DNA of 64,000 nucleotides, taken from positions 1,736,629 through 1,800,628 of the forward strand of contig SSNU01000247.1 of assembly GCA_012064415.1 (NCBI GenBank), read 5' to 3'. Below are positions 24,716-37,465 of the stretch, piece after piece. Position 1 is the stretch's first letter; each line of letters starts with the position of its first letter. This DNA is from Gyrodactylus bullatarudis. Its lineage: Eukaryota > Platyhelminthes > Monogenea > Gyrodactylidea > Gyrodactylidae. Under the pieces are notes generated by a model, which ran no database searches, was not told the DNA's origin, and saw only the letters and a list, made by a program, of their open reading frames with translations. Both the position numbers and the translations under genes were made by a program.

Positions 24716-25402
24716 ATGACAAATTTGAATGAAAAAGGAGACCTATTAGTTAAACCCCATCATTTGCCTGTCGGGCCTTGCAATACGCGTCCAGCTTATA
24801 GGGACGGCAAGAGAAAAGTGGCTGTCAAGGTTTTCACAATTCTCGATGAATCTTGTTACTTAATAATCACAAATGTTCCAGATTTTAATCTTTTATCAGA
24901 GCTCAAGAGTAAAATAGAGGCTATAGGATCTACCGAAGAGATTCGATATCTTCCTGATTATCCGAAAATTGAAAATTTTACAGTTTCAATTCTTGCTAAA
25001 ATGATTAATATAAATGCAGCTCGATTGGTTAAAAAGAAATTGGACGAAACTTCATTCTCAGGGACAGTAATTCGTGTTTTCTATGCTCCTGAATACGAAT
25101 CCACAGCTGAACTAAGAGCAAAATTATTTCTCAAAAGGAAACAAAATCAGTCCGTCTATGAAAGATTTTGTGATGAAAAGAAGATTAAAAAAAGAAATAA
25201 AAAGGATAAAGAGAAATCCCCAGAACCTTGCTTTTACGGTCCGATAGAATTTCCAAAATCCTACGACTCAATAGATGATGCAAGGAATTATCATTCAAAA
25301 ATAAATTCTCACGATATCCCCATCATCCCAAATCCTTTGCCTGGAAAAATCCCAGATTGTGATGCTGAACCTTTGAAGAAGAAAATCAAGTTTTTGCGAT
25401 AA
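24716..25402 (+). CDS. RBM48: RBM48 (RRM protein of the minor spliceosome)
   Basis: Intronless frame of 228 aa. After a conserved N-terminus (HHLPVGPCNTRPAYRDGKRKVAVKVFT) comes one RRM at about residues 43-125: CYLIITNVPDF is the RNP2-like strand, KIENFTVSILAKMININAAR covers the RNP1 position, and TVIRVFYAPEYES closes the domain. Helical LRAKLFLKRKQ and a Lys-rich tail follow. This arrangement matches RBM48, which with ARMC7 binds U6atac snRNA for U12-type splicing. Human RBM48 is about 367 aa, so the disordered C-terminal part is shorter here. Its presence implies that the organism retains a minor spliceosome (inference). Poly(A) signal at 25457. Confidence 0.85.
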   Translation: MTNLNEKGDLLVKPHHLPVGPCNTRPAYRDGKRKVAVKVFTILDESCYLIITNVPDFNLLSELKSKIEAIGSTEEIRYLPDYPKIENFTVSILAKMININAARLVKKKLDETSFSGTVIRVFYAPEYESTAELRAKLFLKRKQNQSVYERFCDEKKIKKRNKKDKEKSPEPCFYGPIEFPKSYDSIDDARNYHSKINSHDIPIIPNPLPGKIPDCDAEPLKKKIKFLR

Positions 25403-25456
25403 ATTCTCTTTGACTTCTTTTTGTATATTCTCTTTGTTGTATAGAAAGTGATGTTA

Positions 25457-25462
25457 AATAAA
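25457..25462 (+). terminator. Poly(A) signal AATAAA for RBM48
   Basis: AATAAA 55 bp past the RBM48 stop codon, in a T- and A-rich 3' UTR. Confidence 0.5.
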
Positions 25463-26060
25463 TATATATCTTGAACAAAGTTTACATTTATAATTAGGCA
25501 AGATTATAATTCTCTTTGGAAGAGACGAGAATTAAAACTGGGGCATTAATATTAATAAAAAGTTGAAACTTGTTTGTATGCATCTTCCTTCTATCGATTG
25601 CATATGGGAACAATGAAAAGATCATTTGACCTGATAACTTTGATAAATTATATAATTTTGAGAATTATAATTTGAGTGAAAGACGCTGGGAAAATTATCC
25701 TCTATTGAACAATTTTTTTCCCAACAATGTAAAAGATGGAAACGAACAATTTTGAGGAGTTAATCCCAACTCAAAGAGAGATGGATAATTTTCATAATCA
25801 TGGAGATGATTCTGATTTTTCCATTGGTAAATAAAATTTTGAGCCAAACTTGTAGAGAGAGGGACTCTGCTAATTCCCCAATACAAAATTGCAACTGTAT
25901 AGATTTTTTTCTTTTTTTTGTATTTTCTTACTAAATGAAAAAAAATTATTATAAGAAATCTCTTGCCAGCTGAAATATCACCGAAACAAATTTGAGAGAA
26001 AAAGCAAACAGTTTACAACACTAATTAGGGAAAAAATTTACAATTTTCCTAATTCTATAG

Positions 26061-26086
26061 CACACACACATACACACACACACACC
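26061..26086. repeat. CA microsatellite
   Basis: An interrupted (CA)n run with one T interruption, in intergenic DNA. Confidence 0.9.
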
Positions 26087-29000
26087 AAAAAATCTGACTT
26101 TCAAGTAAATTTCAAGTTTACAGATTAATATCCAAATATTATTGTATTACTACTGTATTATACTGATGAATGAATGACCATTTGACAGGACAGAGTATTC
26201 AATGAATAGTATATTTAATAAACACTGTGTTTATGATGCACATCATTTGTTTGATTAGATTGTTACAGAACAATCGTTGGAGAAAATGTGTCTTTGATCT
26301 AATGAATTTTGATGGTATATATTCTTGATGGCTGGAAAATAGGTGTAGATTAAAATTATTACTTGCCAAATGTCGTTACAAATGGTAAGTAACGAATAAA
26401 TTAGTCTTGATTGCTGTTTAACTCCTAGCTAGTCAGAGGGAAAATTGAATGTCTTCCCTTTCTATACTCCTGTCGTGAACCCCTTTAAGCATCCTATGCT
26501 AGATTTTTATTTTAAAAAAATATTAAAATAATTAAGATGAGAATCTGGTACAAGTTTAATAAGAATTTGACAAATTTTTGAAATGTTTTTGGATTTAAAA
26601 TTGCTAAAGTCAATTTGGAATCTGGTTCTGAGAAGGATATTGAGTAAAATAGAGTATTCTCGTGAAGCTCTCAGATTGTACAGACTGGTAGAGTAGAGGA
26701 CAGTAGAAGAGGCCGTTCTTCTTAGCCAGAGGGCATGTAGATTGGCTCTGTCAAGGAGATCCTTGTAGGGAGGAGGACCAAGACAGCTTTTAAGGTACAT
26801 GTATTGAATCCTTTCTTTCACAAAGATCCATAGTCAAGATGATCGTCTTTTGTCTTGTATTGCAGAAATTAAAGGCAACATATACAAATCAGAAGATTCG
26901 TGAGAATGAATGGCGAACAGATTGCATTAATAATAATAATTCAAGAGGGGTGATGAAAGCAAATCTAAAGGTTATTGAGAGATAAAGAGTTTCCATCACG
27001 ATACAGAAGGGCAAGATAAACAGAATAAGAAAAACAATAAGTGGAACAGATGAACATTGTTGTTTGTAGCATTTTGTTCCGATATACTACAGTTTAACTG
27101 TTGAAGGAGCCGAGAGAACAGAGTTTAAGGTCAACATCAAGACTCATCCCACACTTGAAAGTAAAGTTTACAGATTTTTATTAGATGCATTAGAAACGGT
27201 AGACAGATTGCAGTTTTATCTATCCATCTAAAGAATAATCTTTCCTTTTGGTCATATTCCCCCCATGTTCTTGATTATTGCGTGCGAATTTAGGTAAAAA
27301 AGATTTAATTAAAAATAAAAGAGCTTGTCTCCACAAGAGAGCTTGACACGGTGTTGTTAAATTCTTTAAGCTACATTATGTAATAGCCGTGTGGGAGGAT
27401 CCTTTTTTCTTTGTATTTTTTTTAGATTCTCTACATTTTGTAGTGAAAGAGAGAGAGAGAAGGATTGTATTGATTTAGCCTAATTACTCGACTCGATGAA
27501 AGTGGAATTACGTAAAAATGGAAATGTCAGATTTTTTGGAAATCCTTCCCTCCTGATACAATAAAAAGGTTAAAGTTTATAAGCACTACTTCTATACAAT
27601 ATTTTCCCTTGTAATAATAATTCCCATACAACAGAATGAAAAGACAAACAAATCGGACGAGTGAACCTCATCTATCATGAGAAAGAATGAATCTTGTGAT
27701 GCACACAGCAGGCTTTGACCTCTCCCCTCTTCAACTGAGACAGGTTGTCACACTATCTTAATGCTATTTGTACTATGTGTACTTGAAAGAAGGTCAGATT
27801 TCATTTTGAAAAAAAAAAAATTAATTAATGATCACTTTGATCACTAAAAAGCAACTTTTGACTGAATTAAACCTTTCGGATTTTTTTTTCAATTCTGGTT
27901 AGTAAAGATTAAAGTATTCTTACTCAGCAACCTTAACTTGGAAATTAATCGATAGAAAATCATTGGGTGATTGACTCTATAATTATGACCAGAATGGGTA
28001 TAAAGATGTACTATTTTTTATGGTAACAGAGACCCTCATAAAATTTCTCCCCTGTGAGAAACTGTATATTACAGGAAGCCCACATATAAATAATAACCCA
28101 AAGGATAATAATGCTCTGTTTCCCCTTTTTGAGTTCAAGACCAAGACTGTGAGTGTGTGTGAGAATAATTTCTAATAATCCCAAAACAGGGGGTGGATGT
28201 GGGTAGGAGGCTAACGAAGGATGATGAATGACCCAATCTAGTTTTATTATCAGTTTTATTGAATTAGAATCATAAATCTTTTCCCTTCTACGTACGGGAG
28301 AAGGAGAGGAAATTAAAAAAGAGTTGCCAAAATTAAATTGATAAAAAAGTAAATCTCTAACCAGTCGAGTAAAGAGTTTTTCTTTTCGGGAAACACCCTA
28401 AAGTTGGTGCCAACTTGAAATTTAAACTTGATTACTAAAATTTTGAAAAAAATTACCAAAAGAAATATTAAATCAAAATATGGGCCCACAGAGTATACGT
28501 ATTACCTAGTAGATCAAATCTTGAAAAATAAGATTTACAAATCGAATCCCATGTGCTTACGTTCGATTCAAGATATGAAAATATCCAAAATGTTATTTAG
28601 GGTTAGGAATAAAATCAAGTTCATCACAATTAACTAAAATTGTAAGGGCAAATCATTGTGCAGTGGTTCTACATAAACTCTACAAAGTTCAACAACTGTA
28701 AAAAGGTCATTGATATTATTAGATGGCATCAAGAATTGGTGTTACACATGAATAGTGTAAGTGTATATACACATAGACTAGAGTACAAATTTGTACATTC
28801 AAGTGGTATAAATTGATCTGATACCCTTTTTCGTTTTGTGAGGTAACTGAAACAGCTATCAATTATTTAATTGCCAATTATGATAGGGATTAAACCTTCA
28901 ATTGTAACTTAATATTCAATAAACTCACATGAAAATCTTGTTAAATTTGGGCTGGACAATTGGTGTTCAATTGGAGAGGTTGTTTTGAGTGATGCTGAGT

Positions 29001-29221
29001 TCATGTCTATTAGAAATGAAGAGATAAACCCGTAAACGTATTATCACAATGTATTTATTTATTACACAATTGCTTATTATAATAATAATCTTTTTGTTCT
29101 CCTAGAATTTAGCAGAAAAAAGTTTAAAATAGACTCAAAAGTAAATACATCATAGTTGTAGGGAGATTGCAAGGGATTGATACTCTGGAAGTTGTCATCC
29201 TAGATTGAAATAACATAATCT

Positions 29222-32200
29222 TTACACACAGGAATTGAGGACATCTTGAAGAAAGGTTAGTTCAGTTTGGTGGGCTTCATGAGCAGATCTCCTAGCAGCA
29301 CTGTTAGCAGACATACTTTCAGATTGAAACTGAGACCCAACCTCTGCCTCTTGATTACCAAAGACTCCTGTCTGACTACGATTTCTCTTTAGGGATGAGA
29401 AATGTATTTTCCTATCGTTTGACGGCGACGTAAACTGTCTCATACTCTTGTCTTCCTCTCTGAAAAGAATGCATAGAATCAATGTGAAAAATGTGATCCA
29501 TATATATGTGAAAGGAAATTGAAAATGAGACACATTATTGATTTAGAGCCAGGTCAGATATTCAATCTTTCACCTGAAAGGTTTGAACAGATGGGAAATA
29601 TACTCAAATTTTATTCTTACTCAATTAGTTCTAATTATAATTATAGTGTAGCGATTCATGCAGGAATTTATGATTTATACGGAAAATCCTATTTTTTCAT
29701 CAAGGATTTCCTCAAGATTTTCTAGAAACTAATTCAAACTGCACCGTTATAAATTTTTTTCTGGAAAAATCGGAGACATTTTAAATTTCGAGTTGGTGAG
29801 ATTTTTCCATTTTTTGAGAATTTATGGTTGATTCCAAGGGATCAAATTTTATTTCCTCAGGATCACCAAAAGACAGAAGAACTTATGATCACATTTCAAT
29901 TTTTGAAAGGATCGTTAATCGTAGTAAAAACGGTGGAAAAACAGAAGGCAGGCTTCTCCAGGATGATGGAGTGCCTGAAAAAAACGTTTGATCTCTCACA
30001 CACCTTGAAATCGACCAACATTTTCAACTCAAAGATTAAAAAATTGGAAACATCGGTAGTAACATCTGGTGGCAATTTGAAAATTAATATTTTATAGTTT
30101 CATAGGAAAAGTCGGTATTACAGCTATTTCATGAAATAAGTGGACAATTTTTCGATAACAAAGGAGATGTTGAAAAAATTAATAAACTTGTTCCTCAAGT
30201 CTTCATTACTAATATATATATTGAAAAAGGATTCCTCTGATTTGGATAAGCTTCTTTACTAATATTGAAAAAGCTTCCTGTAATAACGAAAAAGTCGCCT
30301 AAAAATGTAAAGCTTTCCAATAATTTTGTATAGCAGTTAACCAGTAATTATCTCATTCTACAAATTTTGAACACTATTTCCTTAAAAACGATCAGCTCTC
30401 TTATAATTCTGGCAAATTTTTACTAATTTTGTTTGGTTCTTCAAATTTTTAGAAATTTCTTTTGCTAAATTCGAGAAAATGAACATTAGTTTTGATAAAT
30501 TCATTTGATAATTACACCTTTTGTCATTCTTTTTTTTGGGAACTATAGTTTAATAATTTTTTCAACGTCTCCTCTAATATCGAAAAATTGTCTCCCTTAT
30601 TCCAATCCATACTGATACTAAATGAGAGTAAAAAGACCATTCCCTTTTCCAACTCACTTGGCTGCAGTTTTGGTTCTAATACTTTCAAATGCATGTACTA
30701 AAAAGTAACTTGACTGTAGCAGAGACAGTTGAAAATAATACAGAAAAATTTTCCTCCTCTAAATTCATATCATTAAGTCAAGGGTACATAAACAAACTGG
30801 AGATTATGACGATTAAAGTTCTTCTTCTTCACCCCTGTACTTATTTCTAATCCTTCCGGGTTGAATACAAAAGTGTCCTACTGTACCACCAAGAATAATA
30901 ATATGGATCATATAAATAATTATATACATAAGAGAGTTGGGAAAGAGGAGAGCGAAAGAAGAGTGATGATAAGAGTAACAAAAGACAGAGAGGGTACAGA
31001 CAAAAATAGAAACCTCTTCTTCTGTATGTAAGCGGAATACAATGCAAGATGGAATACGCAAAGAGGGAAGAGGTTGATAGTCGTCCATTATCACACACAT
31101 AATAATCATAACAATACAGTAATAACTCATCTTAAAGATTAACTACAGTTTTGATTACAAATATTGGAATTGAGAAACTGGTCCGCTGAGCTCAAGATCC
31201 TGTTTCTCTAGCAGGATAAGGAGAGGTCATTGGCCAAAGACCCTGATAACTCAAAGGTCATCATGATCCTCCTTTAAATATCGATAAAATCAGATGCTAT
31301 AAATTTTCAGGAAAAATATGTCATATTTCGAATTTCTTGAATTTTCATTTCAAACTGAGAGAGTGAACGAGAAAACCCATTATCACCATGAGATAGATTC
31401 CTCATTATCAAACAGTACTAAGGATGAGGAAATCAACTGGGTAATTGCCAGAATCTCATTTTCTCGTCTAGTCCTGATCCTCAAAGTCAACTTTTGACAA
31501 CTTGGAAGTCAACAAAATATCATAACTAGGAGTGTAGTTTTCGAATTATTATTATTTCCTTGAAATTTTTTTTAAAAAAAGGTCTTGTATAATGAGTTTC
31601 GGACGTTTTGAAAGCTCAGATTTTATTCTAGTGGCAAAATTCCACAGTCATGAATCGATACAGATTACTGTTCATATTCAAGTGGGCCTTAGAAATCAAG
31701 GCTCTACATCTTGGAGAGCATACACATTTTTTCGTGAGATAATAATTTGCAAAGAGAACATAATTCTTTAGGAGGATACATTACGCAAAAGTAAGCTTGA
31801 AAATATTTCTTTTTAGATCTAAGGATGAAGATAACATTTTCAAGAAAACACTAGAGAATTTTCAAAATTTTGGTTAGGCAAAAAGTTGCGTCGAATGAGT
31901 CAGAGAGATACAATAGAAGAAATGGAATAGAATGATTGAAAAAAAGTATCATAAACTCTCGGTGGTACACTATCATACAGATGCGATTGATGTGGTAGGC
32001 TCTTCTTTTCTATGCATAATACATAGGAGAATGGAATGTCAATTATTCCGACCAATTATCTGGGGAAACTTTTTCAACACATTCTCTCAATTTCTAGCCT
32101 AGTCCATTAGAGGTTGTAAATCAATGAAACGACAGAGAAAATCTTTCCTGCCGAAGCCTTTAGAGTTTGTTACATTCTTACAAATCTGATTTGCACTTTG

Positions 32201-35200
32201 TTCATACTGATTCAAAAGTTAATCATTAGAGATGTGACGAATTTTGACCTTTTATTAAATCAAAGAATATAATGTGTGAGATCTAAAATAACTGAAAAGT
32301 CGTGAATTGCCCATTTTCCCCTAAAATCTCTTGGCATAGGAAGGCATAGTGGAATAACAAAATTTAACATAAATGGTCCCAACATGATTCTAATGTTCTA
32401 TTTTCATTGAAAGAACACTTGAAGCAAAAAAGATATTCGAAATTTTAGTGCAAAAAAAGTGAAAATTCATTGAAAATCTAGCGGCATTCTTAAAAAAGGT
32501 CTGTTCTTTAAACTTCATCTGAGAAGGTTTTTAAAATTTTTCACATCTTTATTATTCATTAGGACAATGCTCTTCTTCATAAAAACAACTAAAATTTGAG
32601 ATAATTTAATCAAAGAGTCAGAAATTTTGTGAAAGATAATTTCAAAATATAATTGGGCTGAAATCTGAACACTGTAAACGTAATAAATTATAGAAAATTT
32701 GGTGTGAGCATGACATGAGCAACATTGCCAAAATGACAGAAATCCTATTCTTTCATCTGACTCGGAATCCTCAAACATTTCCCTAACAAAAAAAGCAGTG
32801 GCCCATCATAATAGATGACTCAATTTAAAATGCAAAAATTGAATCATAAGAAGCCATCACTAAAGAAAAATTATCCAATTTTCATATATGGAAAGACTTT
32901 GTACTTAGAAATAAGAAGCTTTAATAAAATACATGATGTTTATCAAATTTGACTTTTGTTTAATTTTAATTCAGAGTGAAAAAATATCAAATCAGAATGT
33001 ATAAAATTATACAGTATAATCCAAGGTGTGATGACCAAGAAAGAGACTCACTCTTTATTATTATTATTATTATTCGGAAGGGATTTCTTGGCCAAAACCT
33101 TGCCCGGAGAACGAAGGAGGTAATTTGAATTGTCGAGAACCTTGTAAACATTCTCTGAATTCTGATGATCTCGTTCAAATGTACAATATTGGGCCTCATT
33201 TCCTGTTATACCGCAAGGGATCAATTAAAATTCACAAATTATCAGGGTGAATATCTACTTACCAAGAGTTTTATTCTTCAACAAGATTCGTTGATATGGT
33301 CCAGTGTGTTCTTGATGTTTCGTCATATCTAGGATATCTTCTAATGACTTTTTCTAAAATGAAAATAAAATCAATAAAAGGTGTTGATTAGATGATTAAA
33401 GAAAGCTAATTCTTCCTAGCTTAATTTTACCTTGAACCAAGTTATATGATACTCTATTTTTTCCTTAAAATCATTCTTTGATATCGTCATGTAGGAAAAT
33501 TTGTCAACCCTTACAGTGTTGATAGGTATTCTAATGAACAGAAAAAGAGAGGGAATAAGCTTTGAATGTGCTTGTATTAGAGATAAAACAATTTGCTGCA
33601 ACAAAATTGTTGAAAAACAACCCATGATGTTTCATGCTTTAGTATTGCCTCATACACCACCTTACACTTATCATTTAAATCAATAAGCTGATTGTTTATG
33701 TCTGCTACAGGGCAACAATAAACAAGGAAAGAATTTCAAACTTGATTAGGGGTAGACTAGTTGACCAATTACTTGTATCAATGATTAGTTTTTATCATCG
33801 CCATCATTAGGCCAAAGTAGGACATAGATTCTCAGACAAGAAAATATGTGAATATATGAAATTTTCAATCACCACAAAGGGAAACGACACAAAATTTGGA
33901 AAGGCTGAATCGCTCTAATGTGACCAAATTCAGATCAAAAATCAGCATTTTATTGCTTTAAATCTTTGAAATTTACTAATTCATAAAAATCGTCAAGTCC
34001 TGTTCAGAAAACCAGTTAAAATGCAGGAAAATGAGCTCAGATATACTTGTAAATGTAAAACTCCTAGATATTGTGCATTTATCTGTCCTTCCTCAGTGTA
34101 TATTTATAAAATACTACGCAAGTTTTTTTCCTACATCATACAAGTTAACATTTAGAATTATTTTCTAAGCATACAAGAGTCTTAATTGTACATATTATAA
34201 AATCAAGAGTTTGTGAGTAGAATTTAGCGATAGATTCTTATCGTTTATTCACCTCTACGACGTATATATATATATAAAAAAAGAAGCAATTAATGTTCAA
34301 TATTCAAAAATACACACTCGTTAAGCATTTGAACCGAAAATGAGCTCAGATATACTTGTAAATGTCATCAAGCACTACCGTGTAGGGTCTTCTATTGATT
34401 TTTTTTCAACTTCTGTAGAATAATAACTATCAAGTTAGATGAAATGAATTTACCTAGGTAAAATGGTTAACACTTTATTCATTCAACAATTTTAACTACC
34501 TAGGTAATATAGTTGATTAACTTGAATATGCTTTATTCGAGAATGCTCATGTCTTTCGATAGGTCCTACTATGAATGACAGTCTTTTTAAGCTAGAGTTT
34601 ATGTTAAAAAGGTGCTTTGACTTTGATAATCATTATTGTATTTAAAACAATATGATGGATGATGCAATACGCAATAAAACATCTTGACTTGATAAGCAAT
34701 TCAACTTGTTCCTAATTTTAACTAATTGAGCAAAGGGAATTGAAATGAGAACAGCCAGATAGCGAGCGGTATATGTAACACACAAACAAACACACACACG
34801 CTCCTTTAAATAGAGTAAGAAAGGTGTACTCCTTCCCTTTACTATAAAACAATCCAGCATTTATACTCCCACTTGTCATTTTCTGATGGGTTGTGTATTG
34901 TAGGATGAGGACACTTTTTTGGAGTCATCATTTCCACTCTCATAGAAAGCACAATGCATACAATGTTGCAATGGAAAACTATGAATACATAAAGTCTGCT
35001 TTATACCCTACAACTACAACTTAATGACTTTTGATGATGTGACTTGTGTTAATAATCTGTTAGTTAAACTTTTTTTCATTTTTGTCAAGTCAAAAAAAAG
35101 ACAACAGAATTCTTACAGAGGGTGTATTATCAGAAAATGACGGAAGGTATCTCTCTTTCTTGTAGTTGCTCTAGTAATTATTATTGATGTATTAATCACA

Positions 35201-36491
35201 AGACTCAAGATAATAATCAAACTCAATAATAATTATTATAAATGGTCAAGATGTTCCATTTTATCGTCACTGCAACCAGATAAATTAGTTCACCTCCTGA
35301 GACTCGCAAATTTTACAGAAAAATGACTTTTGGTTACGGTCTGAATTTGAAAGAAATTTCCACAAAGAATTCAAAAAATGGGTATTTGGCACCAACTCGA
35401 AATTTGTAAAAAAAGGTTTTATTTTTCTCAAATTTCAATTTCAGAAAATTTTGAGAAACCCATAGATTGAAACTTGCCATCAGTTAGTTTTAATTTATTT
35501 TTATCTAAAGTTGCTCATTTTAGTATTGTGAAAAGAGTTCAAAACTTGTCTGATATAAATCCAAGCTGTTAACAACAAAGTAAACTAGCTTATTCGAGTG
35601 TAAACTTAAGAAAGGAACGAACAAGACAAAAGGAATAATACAGACCTCTGAGATGAGATGAGCACGCACGTATTAGCATATTTATAATTATAAATTTTTG
35701 GGAAAATACATAAATTTCCCAAAAGAGGAAACATGAATCTCGAATGTCAATCTCTTTTTCTTTTTATCAATCCAGTCTGCAAGGATATAACATGCCGATT
35801 AGAATCGATAGAGCAAATTCCTATAGGACATCTTAGCCTCAAGAACGCAATGCGCTAGAGGTGAACTCACCAACAAAAATAGGGGAGATTTCTAGTAAAA
35901 ATTTCTTCCGACATTTTTTATCTTTGTGCTTTTGTTGAATGCTGATGAAAGGTGTACACTTGATCAATCAATCAGTCAGCGAAAAACTTTTTTTCATAAA
36001 GTTGTACATCTGATAAATATAGTCCACAACCAAAAGAGGTTTACAAATATATTACAATAAATTGTCGGTACTTCACGTAGCCTTATTTCTATCTCATGCG
36101 CATATGGACTGCTCTGATTCAAGGAAGAAATTGAATGTAACAAAATTTGAAAAAAAATTTTCTCGCTTCACGTTTTAGTTGCAAAAGAAAATGTGAACCC
36201 TTCCAGAGTAATTTATTGTGTTATCTAGTAATTGGGGCGCTAAACTCTAACGCTAGACAGAGTTGAAATACACATTAAAAAGCACATTGACGCATCAACC
36301 CCTCAGAAGAACCAATTACATAAGAGAGTTTCAATATCTTGTACCCTTACTGAAAATTAACGCTAAAAAAACAAATGAGCATCATTTTTCAATCATCAAG
36401 TTTTTTTCAGTAAAGACTAACCAAACCACGTGATGAGATTGTTCGAAATTCATCATTTAGATCTTTCAATTCAGCATTTCCACGTTTTATT
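29222..36491 (-). CDS. Four in-phase exons of a cytoplasmic-tail-like protein ending in SCV; probably the protocadherin C-terminus
   Basis: Exons 36491-36422, 33353-33263, 33202-33052 and 29459-29222 join in consistent phases (enter in phase 2, then 0, 1, 2) and end at TAA 29222-29224. They encode about 183 aa: RGNAELKDLNDEFRTISSRG, KKSLEDILDMTKHQEHTGPY, an Asn run (NNNNNKEEEDK), a Ser/Gln-rich stretch and HQTELTFLQDVLNSCV. The terminal S-C-V fits a class I PDZ ligand (S/T-X-hydrophobic), common on membrane-receptor tails. Sequence and long introns suit the cytoplasmic tail of the protocadherin encoded just upstream on the same strand. However, its second exon ends in phase 0 while the exon at 36491 needs phase 2, so a linking exon between 36492 and 38897 is missing from my model. 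A separate gene is the alternative. Confidence 0.6.
29460..33051. other. Long intron (3.6 kb) of the tail-exon gene
   Basis: No exon seen. Besides the degraded fold-back copy, 31320-31510 has another fold-back-like patch (TTTCAAACTGAGAGAGTGA, AAGTCAACTTTTGACAAC). The 105-codon minus-strand frame at 30813-31130 is low-complexity and has no splice partners. Confidence 0.4.
29740..30060. repeat. Diverged relative of the fold-back family
   Basis: GATCTCTCACACACCTTGAA and the following TTTTCAACTCAAAG at 29988-30030 closely match the right arm of the element at 8102-8145. AAATTTCGAGTTGGTGAG near 29787 looks like the opposing left arm. The copy is degraded. It lies in the long intron of the tail-exon gene. 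Confidence 0.5.
34027..34365. repeat. 281-bp repeat copy flanked by a 30-bp direct duplication
   Basis: The body (34059-34339) is almost identical to 37187-37465, differing mainly by one TA unit in a (TA)n run. On both sides stands the same 30-bp sequence containing ATGAGCTCAGATATACTTG (34027-34056 and 34336-34365). The second repeat copy lacks these flanks. That is what insertion with a long target duplication would leave. Confidence 0.85.
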
Positions 36492-37186
36492 CTAAAACAA
36501 TAACCTTTTTATGAGGGAGAAGGGAGGAGCAACCTGTTTCGTGTTGATATTTAAAAAAACACAAGGCCCACTTGATAAGTGAATTTAATAAATATCGTAA
36601 ATAATATTACAAAAATCTTTTACGAGAGTATTGAATGCATTGGCAACATGAGATTATAGCATTTTGTATGTCTATGAAGGAAATTAATAGTATAATATTT
36701 TCGATAATGAAATGTGCTTCCTATATAACATAACAGGTGTAATAGATGTGTAGCTTACAGAAATGCCAGATATAATTATGAAGAAATTTGGCAATTTATC
36801 TCAACAATACAATCCATCCTAGTTTGTATCAGGCAAGGAGAGTATCAAATCTATATAGTTTATGGACTGTATTCAATAATTATTATAATTAATATTCGTA
36901 CACTAGAAATCTTCAATCAGATTTTGTACATCATGTATGTAGGGCGTAAAATCGAAGGTTATCAACGTTATCTAAAGTGCACTCACATGATATCTCGAGT
37001 GAATCTGAATCTTGTGACATTTGATCGATTTTAATTGAGTGCAATGAAAAAATGTTAAATACAGAAATTTTTACAATCATTTTGGCCTTTAAACGTTTGT
37101 TTATGTTGTTGTTCAGAGATTTGAGTTAAAAGTTTTATTATTAATTAATGATATTAATTATAAGCATAGTTGAACAAATTAAAATG

Positions 37187-37465
37187 AACTCCTAGATATT
37201 GTGCATTTATCTGTCCTTCCTCAGTGTATATTTATAAAATACTACGCAAGTTTTTTTCCTACATCATACAAGTTAACATTTAGAATTATTTTCTAAGCAT
37301 ACAAGAGTCTTAATTGTACATATTATAAAATCAAGAGTTTGTGAGTAGAATTTAGCGATAGATTCTTATCGTTTATTCACCTCTACGACGTATATATATA
37401 TAAAAAAAGAAGCAATTAATGTTCAATATTCAAAAATACACACTCGTTAAGCATTTGAACCGAAA
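37187..37465. repeat. Second copy of the 280-bp repeat
   Basis: Same orientation and near-identical sequence as 34059-34339, from CTCCTAGATATTGTGCATTT through CACTCGTTAAGCATTTGAAC, without the flanking 30-bp duplication. Intronic. No coding content. Confidence 0.85.

Larger units (their letters stand above)
25403..29221. other. 3.8-kb gene-free stretch
   Basis: No gene supported. It holds a CA microsatellite near 26061, poly-A/T runs and scattered stops in all frames. Open frames at 26507-26821 (minus, 104 codons) and 28428-28637 (plus, 69 codons) have no recognisable content or splice partners. GGTGCCAACTTGAAATTT near 28405 resembles the ends of the fold-back family. Confidence 0.5.

Noticed and set aside
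26507..26821. 104-codon minus-strand open frame
   Set aside because: No recognised domain, no splice partner, ends in A/T-rich low-complexity sequence. Slightly less A/T-rich than its surroundings, but not enough to call a gene.
28428..28637. 69-codon plus-strand frame rich in Lys and Ile
   Set aside because: Composition is what A/T-rich DNA gives by chance; adjacent to fold-back-like sequence.
30813..31130. 105-codon hydrophobic minus-strand frame
   Set aside because: Low-complexity Ile/Tyr/Ser sequence from TAT/CTT-rich DNA, with an overlapping second frame of the same quality; within a long intron.
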